Below the pieces are notes generated by a model. It was not told the DNA's origin. It saw only the letters and a program-made list of their open reading frames with translations, and ran no database searches. A stretch of 64,000 bases of DNA from Halobacteriovorax sp. HLS (GTDB taxonomy: Bacteria > Bdellovibrionota > Bacteriovoracia > Bacteriovoracales > Bacteriovoracaceae): contig NZ_QOCL01000012.1 of assembly GCF_004006665.1 (NCBI RefSeq), positions 62,001 through 126,000 on the forward strand. Direction: 5' to 3'. Below, piece after piece: positions 8,330-17,553 of this stretch. The translations under genes were made by a program, and so were the position numbers. How positions within the stretch are numbered: position 1 is the first letter of the stretch; every line of letters starts with the position of its first letter.

Positions 8330-9262
8330 ATGATTACTATATTCTTAATACTTCTTATAGGACACGCCATAGGCGATAACTCTTTTACTGTAAAAGAGGA
8401 AGTGGCCTTTATTCCGGCCACAGAGTACTTATTAGGAAAGAAAATCTTTGAAGACCGATCTTTGTCGAGTGATAAGTCTATTTCATGTAATAGTTGTCAC
8501 GATTTATCTAATTATGGTGTTGATGGAAAGAGGTTTTCCAAAGGTCCAAACTCGAGTGAGAATTATATCAATACTCCTTCGATATACCATTTATCACAAA
8601 CTAATTATTTCTTTACCGATGGTCGTGAAACAACTTTATCAGGGGCGATTTCATCTGAGATAGAAAACTATCAGCGAATGAATTCAACTTGGGAAGAATT
8701 TCTAGATAAAATGAAAAGTAATCAGTCTTACGAAGAATCTTTTAGAAATATCTACGGACAGAAAATTACAAAAGAGTTAGTTTTGCACGTGTTAGAAGGA
8801 TTTCTTATGTCTCTAGATCTGGGGAGGTCTAAGTTTGATGAGCACCTAATTGATAAGGTTAAGCTAAGTAAAGAAGAGCTCAATGGACTAAGTAGATTTA
8901 AAGAGTTGGGATGTATCCACTGTCACAATGGAGTTAATCTTGGTGCGAATAATTTTTCTTCGAGAGGTGTATTTATGGAATATCTGGACTCTCGCTCTAA
9001 GGTTATAAAAAACCATGAATACGGACGTTATAATGCCACCAGAAAGGAAGAGGATAAGTACCTCTTTAAAGTTCCGTCACTACGTAATATTGAATATACA
9101 TCTCCTTATTTCTACTTTGGAAATATTGATAGTCTTTATGAAGCTATAGCCCTCAAGATAAAGGCGCATAATGGAATAGAACCATCAGACAAAGATATAA
9201 ATGCCATTATAATTTTCTTAAGAACTCTAAGTTCAAAGAAGAAGGTAGATCATGAAAAGTAA
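8330..9262 (+). CDS. Diheme cytochrome c peroxidase / MauG-family protein
   Basis: A short signal peptide (about residues 1-15) and two CxxCH heme c motifs (CNSCH 53-57 and CIHCH 195-199) place it in the periplasmic diheme peroxidase family. Other family marks are FTDGRE near 96-100 and the late FKVPSLRNIEYTSPYF block. At 310 aa it is normal to slightly short. It would reduce hydrogen peroxide with electrons from a small cytochrome, or act as a MauG-like oxidase. Its 3' end overlaps the hybrid histidine kinase by 11 bases, so the two are coupled. No ribosome binding site is seen; TATATA ends four bases before the ATG. Confidence 0.88.
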   Translation: MITIFLILLIGHAIGDNSFTVKEEVAFIPATEYLLGKKIFEDRSLSSDKSISCNSCHDLSNYGVDGKRFSKGPNSSENYINTPSIYHLSQTNYFFTDGRETTLSGAISSEIENYQRMNSTWEEFLDKMKSNQSYEESFRNIYGQKITKELVLHVLEGFLMSLDLGRSKFDEHLIDKVKLSKEELNGLSRFKELGCIHCHNGVNLGANNFSSRGVFMEYLDSRSKVIKNHEYGRYNATRKEEDKYLFKVPSLRNIEYTSPYFYFGNIDSLYEAIALKIKAHNGIEPSDKDINAIIIFLRTLSSKKKVDHEK

Positions 9263-11210
9263 ATATAAGAAAATACTATTACTTATTTCGATTTTCTTTG
9301 TCATAGGAAATATTTTCGTTTTTAGACTTAAGGCCAGTGATCATAATTCGGATCGACTTAATTTCTTAGCAAATGAGTCTCGCTTGAGTATATCTAAACT
9401 TAAGAATGAATCTTTAGCAATTATGTACTTAGAAAAAAATAACTTCGATGACATTTCAATCTTACAAAAGAAATTTGATTCTAAGATTAATGAATTGCTA
9501 AATTTAATTGCGAATGAGTCAACACATGCAGGTCTTTACGATCAAATGACTATGTTAGAGGAAAGTTTAAAAGATTTTAAAGAAGGAGTGAGCTTATTTA
9601 AAACTAATATCTCTAATATGCGAGTTAGTGAAACATACTTAACTAAAATATTGTTAAAAGACCTAGAAGTGAATTTAGAACTCGTAAGATTGATTAGAGT
9701 CGTTCTATATTCAAAAGTGGAGTCAATAACAACAATAGAAAAATTTAAAGAGCAAATTAGAATGAACGCTAAAGAACTAGACTCAGTAGAATATAAAAAG
9801 CTCTTGATTACAATTGATCATATTGACCAATATACAAAACATAGAAGAAATGTCCTATCTTCGCTTAATCAATTACTAGATACGCCTATTGAGAGCAATT
9901 TAGATGATATAGCTCTACTTTACAATAAATATGAAGTTGTTCTTGGAAAAGGTCTTACTTCAATATTGAAGATAAGCATAGCTTTGAATGCTGCTTTTTC
10001 ACTACTTATATTCTATGTACTGATGAGGCTAAAGTCAGCTCGAACTCATAATCAAATGAAATCGAGTACCTCGGCAACAAGTGTTAATGAGATGACAACT
10101 ATTTTTAGCTCCTTCAGTCATAGAGTTAAGAATCCAATGAATGGAATTTTAGGGATGATGTCATTATTAAAAGGAACAGAGCTAAGTGAAGAGCAATCTC
10201 AATATATCGATGGAATCGAATACTCATCTAACTATCTATCAAGATTGTTACACGATCTCGTAGAGTACTCAAGGTTGAAGTCAGCAGAGGCTAAAGTTAA
10301 TTTTAAAACAACTGACTTTCTTAAAAAGAGTGAACAGTTGTTAAGTCCATGGAGAATAAAGGCGTCACAGAAAGGATTAAAGTTCATCGTTAAATCTAGT
10401 TCAGATTTCCCTGAAAAAGTATTCTTAGATTACGACAAGATTAGAATGGTTTGTGAGAACCTTATTGATAACGCTATAAAGTTTACTGATCAAGGTTCCA
10501 TAAAAGTAACGATTGATTTTAATAAGATGGGTGAAGGACATGGGAAATTATCTATTATCATAAGTGATTCAGGTAAGGGATTAGATGAATATGAAGTTGA
10601 AAAACTAGTCCATAATAGTAATGTGAATAATAATAGTGAAGTAGATAACCACACAGGTTTAGGGCTAGCTATTTGTTATGAAATGATGAAACTTATGGGT
10701 GGTGATCTACTTGTCAGAAAGAGTGATCAAGGTGGAACTTGTATGCAAATAGAGTTGCAGGTTCAAATTGATAACTCTGTTTCTAAGGCAAAGTCAGCAA
10801 ATACCACTAGCGTAAATTTAGAACATTATAAAATTTTGGTTGCTGAAGACGAGAAGATTAATCAAAAGGTTATCTATGGCCTTTTGAGCAAACTAAACCA
10901 AGATGTGACTATTGTAGAAAATGGTAGAGAGCTTATTGATGAATATAAACCAAATTACTACGACTTAATCTTTGTTGATATGATGATGCCGGAAGTAGAT
11001 GGCCTAGAAGCTACTAGAGTATTAGTTGATAAGTTTGGTGAGAATCTCCCTCCAATAATTGCTCTAAGTGGTAATGAAAAGGACAAGTATTTAAATAAAT
11101 GTCTCGAAGTCGGCATGGTTGACTTCATCAGTAAACCAATTAAGAAGGCCGATTTAAAAAATATCCTGATAAAGTATTGTAAGAAGGGCAGTAGGGAAAA
11201 AGTTGCTTGA
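9252..11210 (+). CDS. Hybrid sensor histidine kinase with C-terminal receiver
   Basis: A membrane sensor kinase. A first membrane segment lies at about 7-25 and a second at about 240-258, enclosing a ~210-residue helical periplasmic sensor region with no recognised fold. The HisKA H-box SHRVKNPMNGI has the phospho-acceptor His290. The ATPase boxes are DNAIKFT (407-413), DSGKGLD and TGLGLAI (about 468-474). A receiver follows (about 526-645) with Asp576 in VDMMMPEVDG and a SKPI lysine. It overlaps the diheme peroxidase gene, suggesting that the sensor reads redox or peroxide state, which is inference. A type I secretion locus begins 55 bases downstream. Confidence 0.9.
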   Translation: MKSKYKKILLLISIFFVIGNIFVFRLKASDHNSDRLNFLANESRLSISKLKNESLAIMYLEKNNFDDISILQKKFDSKINELLNLIANESTHAGLYDQMTMLEESLKDFKEGVSLFKTNISNMRVSETYLTKILLKDLEVNLELVRLIRVVLYSKVESITTIEKFKEQIRMNAKELDSVEYKKLLITIDHIDQYTKHRRNVLSSLNQLLDTPIESNLDDIALLYNKYEVVLGKGLTSILKISIALNAAFSLLIFYVLMRLKSARTHNQMKSSTSATSVNEMTTIFSSFSHRVKNPMNGILGMMSLLKGTELSEEQSQYIDGIEYSSNYLSRLLHDLVEYSRLKSAEAKVNFKTTDFLKKSEQLLSPWRIKASQKGLKFIVKSSSDFPEKVFLDYDKIRMVCENLIDNAIKFTDQGSIKVTIDFNKMGEGHGKLSIIISDSGKGLDEYEVEKLVHNSNVNNNSEVDNHTGLGLAICYEMMKLMGGDLLVRKSDQGGTCMQIELQVQIDNSVSKAKSANTTSVNLEHYKILVAEDEKINQKVIYGLLSKLNQDVTIVENGRELIDEYKPNYYDLIFVDMMMPEVDGLEATRVLVDKFGENLPPIIALSGNEKDKYLNKCLEVGMVDFISKPIKKADLKNILIKYCKKGSREKVA

Positions 11211-11253
11211 ATTTGTTAAGCTAATCTTGAAGTGAGTTTTATTAGGCGTTCTT

Positions 11254-11259
11254 TATAAT
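11254..11259 (+). promoter_or_regulatory. Perfect -10 box six bases before an ATG (leaderless start)
   Basis: TATAAT sits six bases before the ATG at 11266, so transcription would start at about the A of the start codon. No good -35 hexamer is visible at 16-18 bases, and no ribosome binding site precedes the ATG. Confidence 0.4.
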
Positions 11260-11265
11260 TGATTT

Positions 11266-13014
11266 ATGTTAATAAAAGTAAAGAAAGTCTATAAAAAATT
11301 TTTAAAAGAAGTTCATGAAGTTTATAGAACTCTTAGAAAGTCACAGAAAAGCCTGACTCCATTATGGTTGTCTTCAATGGCCATAAACTTTTCCGCACTA
11401 GCATTACCTCTTACAATGCTACAGGCCTATGATCGAATCCTACCGTATCATGGAGTAGGTACCTTACAATCATTAACCTTATTAATGGTCCTAATACTAT
11501 GTTTAGAGTTCTTTTTAAAATACCTGCGATCGTACCTGACAGCTTGGGGAGGTAGTGTTTTTGAGCATAACTCAACTGTAGACTCTATGAATAAAATAAT
11601 TCACTGCGACCTTGAAGAGTTTGAATCTTACGGTAGTAAAGAAATTCAAAATAAGTTTAATGAAATATCTAAGCTAAGAACATTTTTTAGCGGACAAGCT
11701 TTGACTACAATTGTTGATTTTCCATTTATCTTTGTATTTTTGTTTGTTATTTATCTTATTGGTGAGTCCCTTGTTATAATTCCAATTTTCTTTTTTCTAT
11801 TAATTACTTATCTTGCTATTTTGATGGGAAAGAAAATTCGTATAGAGATGAAGGAAAAGTCGATAAGAGAGACAAAGATATTTAAGAATATCCTTGAGTC
11901 CTTTGACACAATCGAAGCAATTAAATGTAGTGGCCTAGAGAGTGAATTTAAAAAGAAGCATGAGTACCTTTTAGTTGATAATTTAAGCTCTAGCTATCAG
12001 GCACTCTTTTTCAATGGTCTTGCCTTCAATTTTGGTTTTGTCTTTAGTCAATTAATGACTATGGGAGTCTTAGGATTTGGTGCCTATAAAATTATCCATG
12101 GAGAATTAGGTGTCGGTGGTCTTGCAGCTTGTACAATACTTTCTGGAAGAATTATGCAACCAGTTCAAAAAATACTAGGTCTGTGGACTAGATTCCAAGG
12201 GTTAAATGTATCTTTTAAAAACTTAAAAGATATAAATAACTTGAGAACAGTTAAGCGAAAAAGATATGAGAATATTCCTATTCTGGGAAATGTGGAATTT
12301 AAAAATGTAGATCTCGAGTTCAATGATAGGCCATTGTTGAAGAATTTTAGTAGTTTTTTCGATGTTGGAGATATTGTTTACTTTAAGTGTTCTAATAATA
12401 TAACTTCTTCACGAATTTGTGATGTTTTACTGGGAATTAGTGAAGTTGACTCAGGCGAAGTACTAATTGACCAAACTAATCCATATAATGTAGAAAATGC
12501 TTTTCACAAAGAGCATATCTCATATTTGTCTGCAAATAATTCATTGTTTAAGGGATCAATCCTTGAAAATGTTTCTGCCTTTGGGTCAATTAGTAAAGAC
12601 CTTGCATTGGATAGTTGTACTCAGTTAGGATTAGACGATTTAATCTCTACATTGCCAATGGGATATGCAACCAAGCTTGAGAGCCTGGGATGTGATCCCA
12701 TTAGTCCTGGGATAAAGCAGAAAGTCATGCTTTCAAGGGCCCTTGCTTCTCACGCAAAAATTCTAGTTTTTGATAATGCCGATATCGGTCTAGATCGTAC
12801 AGGTTACAATAAGTTGTTTTCAATACTTGGTAAGAAAAGTACAGACAACTGTATTTTTATATTTAGTGATGATCATAACTTCACTTTCTTATCAAATATC
12901 ACTGTGAATATTCTTGATGATGGCAAGTGGGAGATTGTTAAGACTAAACGCAAATTTGTACCTATTAACAAATTTCCTTCTAAGATAACGGATTATTATG
13001 AGCACATTATTTAA
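11266..13014 (+). CDS. Type I secretion ABC half-transporter with degenerate ATPase
   Basis: A 582-residue export ABC protein: a six-segment membrane domain (about 35-300), then a nucleotide-binding domain from about 345. The ATP site is badly degenerate. The Walker A position (about 374-382) reads CSNNITSSR, with no Gly-rich loop and no Lys. The signature is SPGIKQK instead of LSGGQ. Walker B ends VFDNAD, with Asn where the catalytic Glu should be. A His survives near the H-loop (SDDHN). It probably cannot hydrolyse ATP alone and pairs with the next gene product, whose start overlaps by 17 bases. Role: inner-membrane part of the exporter for the repeat protein at 17554. Confidence 0.85.
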   Translation: MLIKVKKVYKKFLKEVHEVYRTLRKSQKSLTPLWLSSMAINFSALALPLTMLQAYDRILPYHGVGTLQSLTLLMVLILCLEFFLKYLRSYLTAWGGSVFEHNSTVDSMNKIIHCDLEEFESYGSKEIQNKFNEISKLRTFFSGQALTTIVDFPFIFVFLFVIYLIGESLVIIPIFFFLLITYLAILMGKKIRIEMKEKSIRETKIFKNILESFDTIEAIKCSGLESEFKKKHEYLLVDNLSSSYQALFFNGLAFNFGFVFSQLMTMGVLGFGAYKIIHGELGVGGLAACTILSGRIMQPVQKILGLWTRFQGLNVSFKNLKDINNLRTVKRKRYENIPILGNVEFKNVDLEFNDRPLLKNFSSFFDVGDIVYFKCSNNITSSRICDVLLGISEVDSGEVLIDQTNPYNVENAFHKEHISYLSANNSLFKGSILENVSAFGSISKDLALDSCTQLGLDDLISTLPMGYATKLESLGCDPISPGIKQKVMLSRALASHAKILVFDNADIGLDRTGYNKLFSILGKKSTDNCIFIFSDDHNFTFLSNITVNILDDGKWEIVKTKRKFVPINKFPSKITDYYEHII

Positions 13015-15184
13015 TTATTTCCGTTACGGGAGTGACTTTTTCAGTTTTCTTGGTGTTGATGACGAGGAAGTTGTTTGTAGTAGTTATTCTAATTGTATTA
13101 GTCCTTTACTCTTCTATTTAGGTTGGAGAGGTGACAAACGATTGTTAATCGATTTATTACCTCGTGAGCATCAAAATCTTAGTGATGTTCAGATTATAAA
13201 TTTATTCTTTGATTTAGGATATAGTGTCTCTGAGTTTGAAGTAGATCTTTTCTATTTTGAAGGAAAGCAAGTTCCAGCATTGTTTATTCCTCATGATGAT
13301 GAGAATCGTCCTCTTGTTATTATAGAAAAAAGGAAAGACAAGTGGAAGGTTTTTGATAGTAAAATTCAAGACATTATCGATTTACCAGCTAGTCGTAATA
13401 CTTATGGAAGAATATTGCTATTCAGTGAAGATAAAGATAGTGAACAAGCTAGTGCTGACTCTTTGACTAACGAAAAATTCTTTCCTCGATGGATGAATCA
13501 TATAATATTTCGACATGAGTATAAATGGTACTTAGTTATACTCTATACTTTCTTTATAAATTTATCGACGATAACAACTCCAATTTTTGTTATGGTTATC
13601 TATGACAAGGTTGTTGGGTCTAAAGATCTCTTGACCTTGAAAGGAATTATTCTAGGATTATTTCTATCTGTAGTATTTGAGGCTATTTTTAGATATTTAA
13701 GATTGAAGGTTCTGTGTTGGATTGCTGTTCGTATGGATTTTCAAATTTCGAAGGCCTTATATTCGAAACTTATCCATTTTCCCTATTTACATTTAGAAGG
13801 TTCTAAAACTTCTACTCACGTTAATAGAACAAATCTATTTGAATCTATAAAAGAATTTATAGTTTCTCCTCCAGGTCAAATGTTGTTAGATATACCTGCA
13901 ATTATATTGTACTTATTAGTGATTTGGATTCTTGCAGGTCGATTAGTCTTAGTGCCTATAGGACTTATATTTATTTATACGATACTTATTTTCTTTGTAA
14001 GAGAGAAACAAGTATTTATCAACGAGCAAGGTGGAAATTTTAATAGCAAGAGAACTGATATAATTGAGGAGATTATTTATCAAGTAAAGAACCTAAGAAA
14101 GTCTGGCCTAAGTGATATTTGGTCATTGAGGTTAGAGAATATTTCTGGAAATTCCTCTTTTTATAAATTCAAAACTTCGTTATTTGTATCTAATATCGAA
14201 AATATTTGTTATTTCCTCTCAATGCTTGCTGGACTAGTTACTCTTGTCCTTGGAGTTACACTCGTATGGGAAGAGGTTCTCACTATTGGAGGGCTAATAG
14301 GTACAATGATGCTTATTTGGCGAGTGATCTCTCCTTTACAATCCTTTGCCACAACATCAGGTCGCTTTTTTGAAATGAATAATACGATGAAACGAATTCA
14401 TAAGATACTGACTTATGAAACTGAATCTGATCCTACCATGGTTCAAATTGCACATACTCCTAATGACGGATCTATAAGTTTTAAAAATGTTGGTCTTAAA
14501 TTTCAAGGTAGTAAAGATTCAATTCTTAGTGGTTTTACTATGGAGGTGAAATCTGGTGACTTTGTCACGCTAAGTGGTGCCAGTGGCAGTGGAAAGACAT
14601 CTGTCTTAAAACTTATCAATTCCGTCTATATTGCTCAGATGGGGAGCATTTCGATTGGTGGTATTAATCAAAAGCAAATGAATGAAGTTTTACTACGAAG
14701 ATCTATTGGTTATATAGGGGAAGAGTATAAAATATTTGAAGGTACATTAAGAGAAAATCTCAAGGTTATTAATCCTAGTGCCACTGATAAAGACATTATT
14801 CAATGCTTGGTTGAATCTGGAGCTTGGAAGAATATCTCTAAGTTTGATAAGGGGCTTGATTTTCAACTTTCTGCAAATGACTCATCCTTACCAATGTCGC
14901 TCAAGTACCAAATTTGTTTAGCTAGAGAGTTACTAAAAAAATCTAAGATTATTCTATTAGACCAACTTGATAACTCTTTATTTTCGTCAGATTGTATTGA
15001 TGATCTTACTCGTATTATTGATAAGAATAGAGGGAAAGTGACGATTGTTCTTGTTACTAATAGAAATGATTTAATTAGTAAGTCAGATATGTTCATAGCC
15101 TTGCTAGGTGCAGGCCAAGCGGTAGCAGGTCCACCAAAAGATCTTATAAAGGCATTAAAGAAAAATGGGATAAGTCTAATATGA
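12998..15184 (+). CDS. Type I secretion ABC transporter with C39-like N-terminal domain
   Basis: A 728-residue protein in three parts. Residues 1-150 resemble the C39-like domain of HlyB-type exporters; a Cys is kept (SNC, residue 33), but no catalytic His is seen before the late VFD, so it is probably a substrate-docking rather than a processing domain. Membrane segments occupy about 175-460. The ATPase domain has an intact Walker A (SGASGSGKTS, about 525-534). Walker B reads LLDQLD (Gln for the catalytic Glu), the H-loop reads TNRND (no His), and the signature is LPMSLKYQ. It overlaps its neighbours by 17 and 4 bases, so the two ABC proteins and the adaptor form one translational unit. Confidence 0.87.
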   Translation: MSTLFNYFRYGSDFFSFLGVDDEEVVCSSYSNCISPLLFYLGWRGDKRLLIDLLPREHQNLSDVQIINLFFDLGYSVSEFEVDLFYFEGKQVPALFIPHDDENRPLVIIEKRKDKWKVFDSKIQDIIDLPASRNTYGRILLFSEDKDSEQASADSLTNEKFFPRWMNHIIFRHEYKWYLVILYTFFINLSTITTPIFVMVIYDKVVGSKDLLTLKGIILGLFLSVVFEAIFRYLRLKVLCWIAVRMDFQISKALYSKLIHFPYLHLEGSKTSTHVNRTNLFESIKEFIVSPPGQMLLDIPAIILYLLVIWILAGRLVLVPIGLIFIYTILIFFVREKQVFINEQGGNFNSKRTDIIEEIIYQVKNLRKSGLSDIWSLRLENISGNSSFYKFKTSLFVSNIENICYFLSMLAGLVTLVLGVTLVWEEVLTIGGLIGTMMLIWRVISPLQSFATTSGRFFEMNNTMKRIHKILTYETESDPTMVQIAHTPNDGSISFKNVGLKFQGSKDSILSGFTMEVKSGDFVTLSGASGSGKTSVLKLINSVYIAQMGSISIGGINQKQMNEVLLRRSIGYIGEEYKIFEGTLRENLKVINPSATDKDIIQCLVESGAWKNISKFDKGLDFQLSANDSSLPMSLKYQICLARELLKKSKIILLDQLDNSLFSSDCIDDLTRIIDKNRGKVTIVLVTNRNDLISKSDMFIALLGAGQAVAGPPKDLIKALKKNGISLI

Positions 15185-16551
15185 AGAAGAAAGTTATTAA
15201 ATACTTTGAGTCTATATTTTTTGAGTTCTTTACAAAAAGTAGTCGAGACGAGCAACTCAAGTCTCTTTCAAAGTCTAATCTACTCAAAGAAAGCTCTCCA
15301 CCATTTATTATTAGCTTTTCGATTTACATAATTTGCCTTGGCTTCTTTATTCTTTTGATGTGGGCAGGACTCACTGATGTTAAGGAGGTCGTTAGGGCAG
15401 AGGGACGAGTTGTTCCAGTTGGTGAGATTAAGAAAGTCCAACATCTTGAAGGTGGAATAATTAAAGAAATTCTTGTTCGTGATGGAGATAGGGTTAAAGA
15501 AGGTCAAGTTTTAATCGTATTGATGAATAACTCAGCTTATGCTGATCTTGATAGGTTCAACCATAATGCAGCATCTATATCTATGGATATTGAACGAATT
15601 AGTTCTTTTCTTGGGAATAGAGAGCCTAATTTTAGAAAACTTTCATCCTTTGATGAAGAAAAGATCAAAGAACAAGAGAGCTTATTCAGTGCTATGAGAA
15701 AGAGCTATCTTGACGAAGTAAATGTACTAAGAAAGCAGCTTGAGCAAAAGAACGACTTTATTAATGTTTTAAGAAATAAGCAGGAAAATACTTTAAAGTC
15801 CTATAGAGTCTCTAAAGAATATTATCTTCATCTGGAAAGCCTTTATAAAAAGAGACTTGTTTCTAAATCAGATTATTTATCTGCCAAAAAGGAAAAGTTA
15901 AATCATTGGGGAAGATACTCTGATCTAAAAACTGAACTTGTACAGGCCGAGAACTCTGCTGAAGAATTTCGCTCTAGACTTTCGTCCTTAGAGTTATCTA
16001 CTAGGGAAGAGATGCTACAAAAGTTAGATCAACTAAGACGTGATGAAAGTGAAAATAGTAAGAATATCAGTAAACTCAGTGCTCTTATTGAAAGACTGTA
16101 TATCAGAAGTCCCGTGTCTGGACATGTAAAAGGAAGTCAGGCCAGTACTTTAGGTTCTGTTGTTGTTCCTGGCCGTACTATTTTAGAGATTGTCCCAAGT
16201 AATACACCACTAGAAGTGCAGTTGAAGGTTTCTCCAAAAGATATTGGCCATGTTAGTGTTGGTTCGAAAGGACTAGTTAAAATATCTGCTTTCGATTTTT
16301 CTCGCTTTGGATCTGTTGATACTCTTGTAAGTTCTGTATCTGCATCTTCTTTCGATGATGATAAATTTGGAATTCATTATCAGGTAAAGATGAAATTGTT
16401 GAAAAAGTATGTCGGAACAAACCCTCATGTAAATATCGTTCAACCCGGAATGACTGTCGAGGGATCAATCTTCGTAGGGGAGAAGACAATTCTGCAATAT
16501 TTATTGAAACCAATACATAACTCTTTAGCGACTGCATTTACGGAGAAGTGA
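15181..16551 (+). CDS. HlyD-family membrane fusion protein of a type I secretion system
   Basis: The periplasmic adaptor linking the ABC transporter to the outer-membrane channel. A short cytoplasmic N-terminus and one membrane segment (about 42-62) precede the classic motif AEGRVVPVGEIKKVQHLEGG (73-92). A long coiled-coil hairpin covers about 120-300, and the beta-barrel return (RSPVSGHVKG) and C-terminal strands follow. Length 456 aa is usual. The start ATGA overlaps the preceding stop by four bases, and the stop overlaps the next start by one base. Confidence 0.93.
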   Translation: MKKKVIKYFESIFFEFFTKSSRDEQLKSLSKSNLLKESSPPFIISFSIYIICLGFFILLMWAGLTDVKEVVRAEGRVVPVGEIKKVQHLEGGIIKEILVRDGDRVKEGQVLIVLMNNSAYADLDRFNHNAASISMDIERISSFLGNREPNFRKLSSFDEEKIKEQESLFSAMRKSYLDEVNVLRKQLEQKNDFINVLRNKQENTLKSYRVSKEYYLHLESLYKKRLVSKSDYLSAKKEKLNHWGRYSDLKTELVQAENSAEEFRSRLSSLELSTREEMLQKLDQLRRDESENSKNISKLSALIERLYIRSPVSGHVKGSQASTLGSVVVPGRTILEIVPSNTPLEVQLKVSPKDIGHVSVGSKGLVKISAFDFSRFGSVDTLVSSVSASSFDDDKFGIHYQVKMKLLKKYVGTNPHVNIVQPGMTVEGSIFVGEKTILQYLLKPIHNSLATAFTEK

Positions 16552-17438
16552 TGAGAAAGATTTTATTAATTGAAGATGATGACGAAATTGTTGAGCTAAT
16601 TAGAAGTATTTTAAAAAATGAACTCGTAGAAATTATTCATGTCAATGATGGAAGTGAGGGACTTGAAACAATTTTAGAACAGCACGATAATTTAGACCTT
16701 GTCATTGTCGATCGTGTTCTTCCTGGTCTCGATGGTATTGAGCTATTGAAGAAAGTTAGACTTAGTAATAAAAATATACAAACGCCTATTGTTATGTCTA
16801 CTTCCTCTGCTAAAGATGATCAGGTCTCCCAAGGAATTCAAGCAGGCGCTTTTTATTATTTAATAAAGCCTTTACGTAAGAAAAGTTTCTTAACGGTCGT
16901 AAATAGAGCATTTAATCACATCGACAATATTAGGAGTGGACATAAGTATTACTCATCATTTAGAAGTGGTTTATCGTATTTTACAAATGCACAAGCGAAG
17001 ATAAAGTCTCATCGTAATGTTTTAGATTTATCCTTTTCACTTTCTTTTTTATTTGATGATGCTCCTAGCGCATTTCGTGGAATTTATGAGTTACTACTTA
17101 ACTCTGTGGAGCATGGTTTATATAAGCTTGGTAGTGGTAAAAGTAAACTCGTAGATCAAAATAAGTATAACGACTTTCTTGAACAGTCAGAAAATTCAAC
17201 CCCCTTAGAAGTTAATGTGTCTGTCTCAAGAGAAGGGGATACAACAAAAATTACAATTGATGATCCTGGGGAGGGTTTTGCTTGGGAGAATTACTTAACA
17301 TTAGATCCTGCAAGTTCGAACTCTTCTAGTGGGCGAGGAATTGCTTATGCTACCCAAGTCTGTTTTGATGAAATTACTTTTAATAAGAAAGGAAATCAGG
17401 TCACTGCAGTAATGAGAAACTCAGGTACTAAAATATGA
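16551..17438 (+). CDS. Receiver domain fused to an RsbW-like HATPase domain
   Basis: Residues 1-120 form a response-regulator receiver (acidic pocket EDDDE, phospho-acceptor Asp54 in VDRVLPG, Lys106 in LIKPL). Residues 150-295 look like a GHKL ATPase of the anti-sigma/serine kinase type, with an N-box ELLLNSVEHG, a G1-like DDPGEGF and a GRGIAYA G2 box. No H-box or DNA-binding domain is seen, so the output may be protein kinase or partner-switching activity. I start at the ATG at 16551, with GGAG five bases before it; the GTG at 16548 is less likely. It is embedded in the type I secretion operon and may control secretion or expression of the substrate that follows. The hybrid kinase at 9252 is a possible partner. 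Confidence 0.82.
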   Translation: MRKILLIEDDDEIVELIRSILKNELVEIIHVNDGSEGLETILEQHDNLDLVIVDRVLPGLDGIELLKKVRLSNKNIQTPIVMSTSSAKDDQVSQGIQAGAFYYLIKPLRKKSFLTVVNRAFNHIDNIRSGHKYYSSFRSGLSYFTNAQAKIKSHRNVLDLSFSLSFLFDDAPSAFRGIYELLLNSVEHGLYKLGSGKSKLVDQNKYNDFLEQSENSTPLEVNVSVSREGDTTKITIDDPGEGFAWENYLTLDPASSNSSSGRGIAYATQVCFDEITFNKKGNQVTAVMRNSGTKI

Positions 17439-17462
17439 AATTGTTAATATATTTTAACAATT
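17439..17462. repeat. Perfect inverted repeat directly after a stop codon
   Basis: AATTGTTAA / TTAACAATT (17439-17447 and 17454-17462) with a 6-base loop, starting at the base after the stop of the receiver-HATPase gene. There is no T tract, so a normal terminator is unlikely. It could be an mRNA end, a processing site separating machinery from substrate mRNA, or an operator for the next gene. Confidence 0.5.
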
Positions 17463-17553
17463 GAACGAGAATTTAGGTGTTTATATATCTCTAGATTCAT
17501 ACTTCATAACAACTTACTTGATATTATTAAAAAAACTTAATTAGGTGATATAT

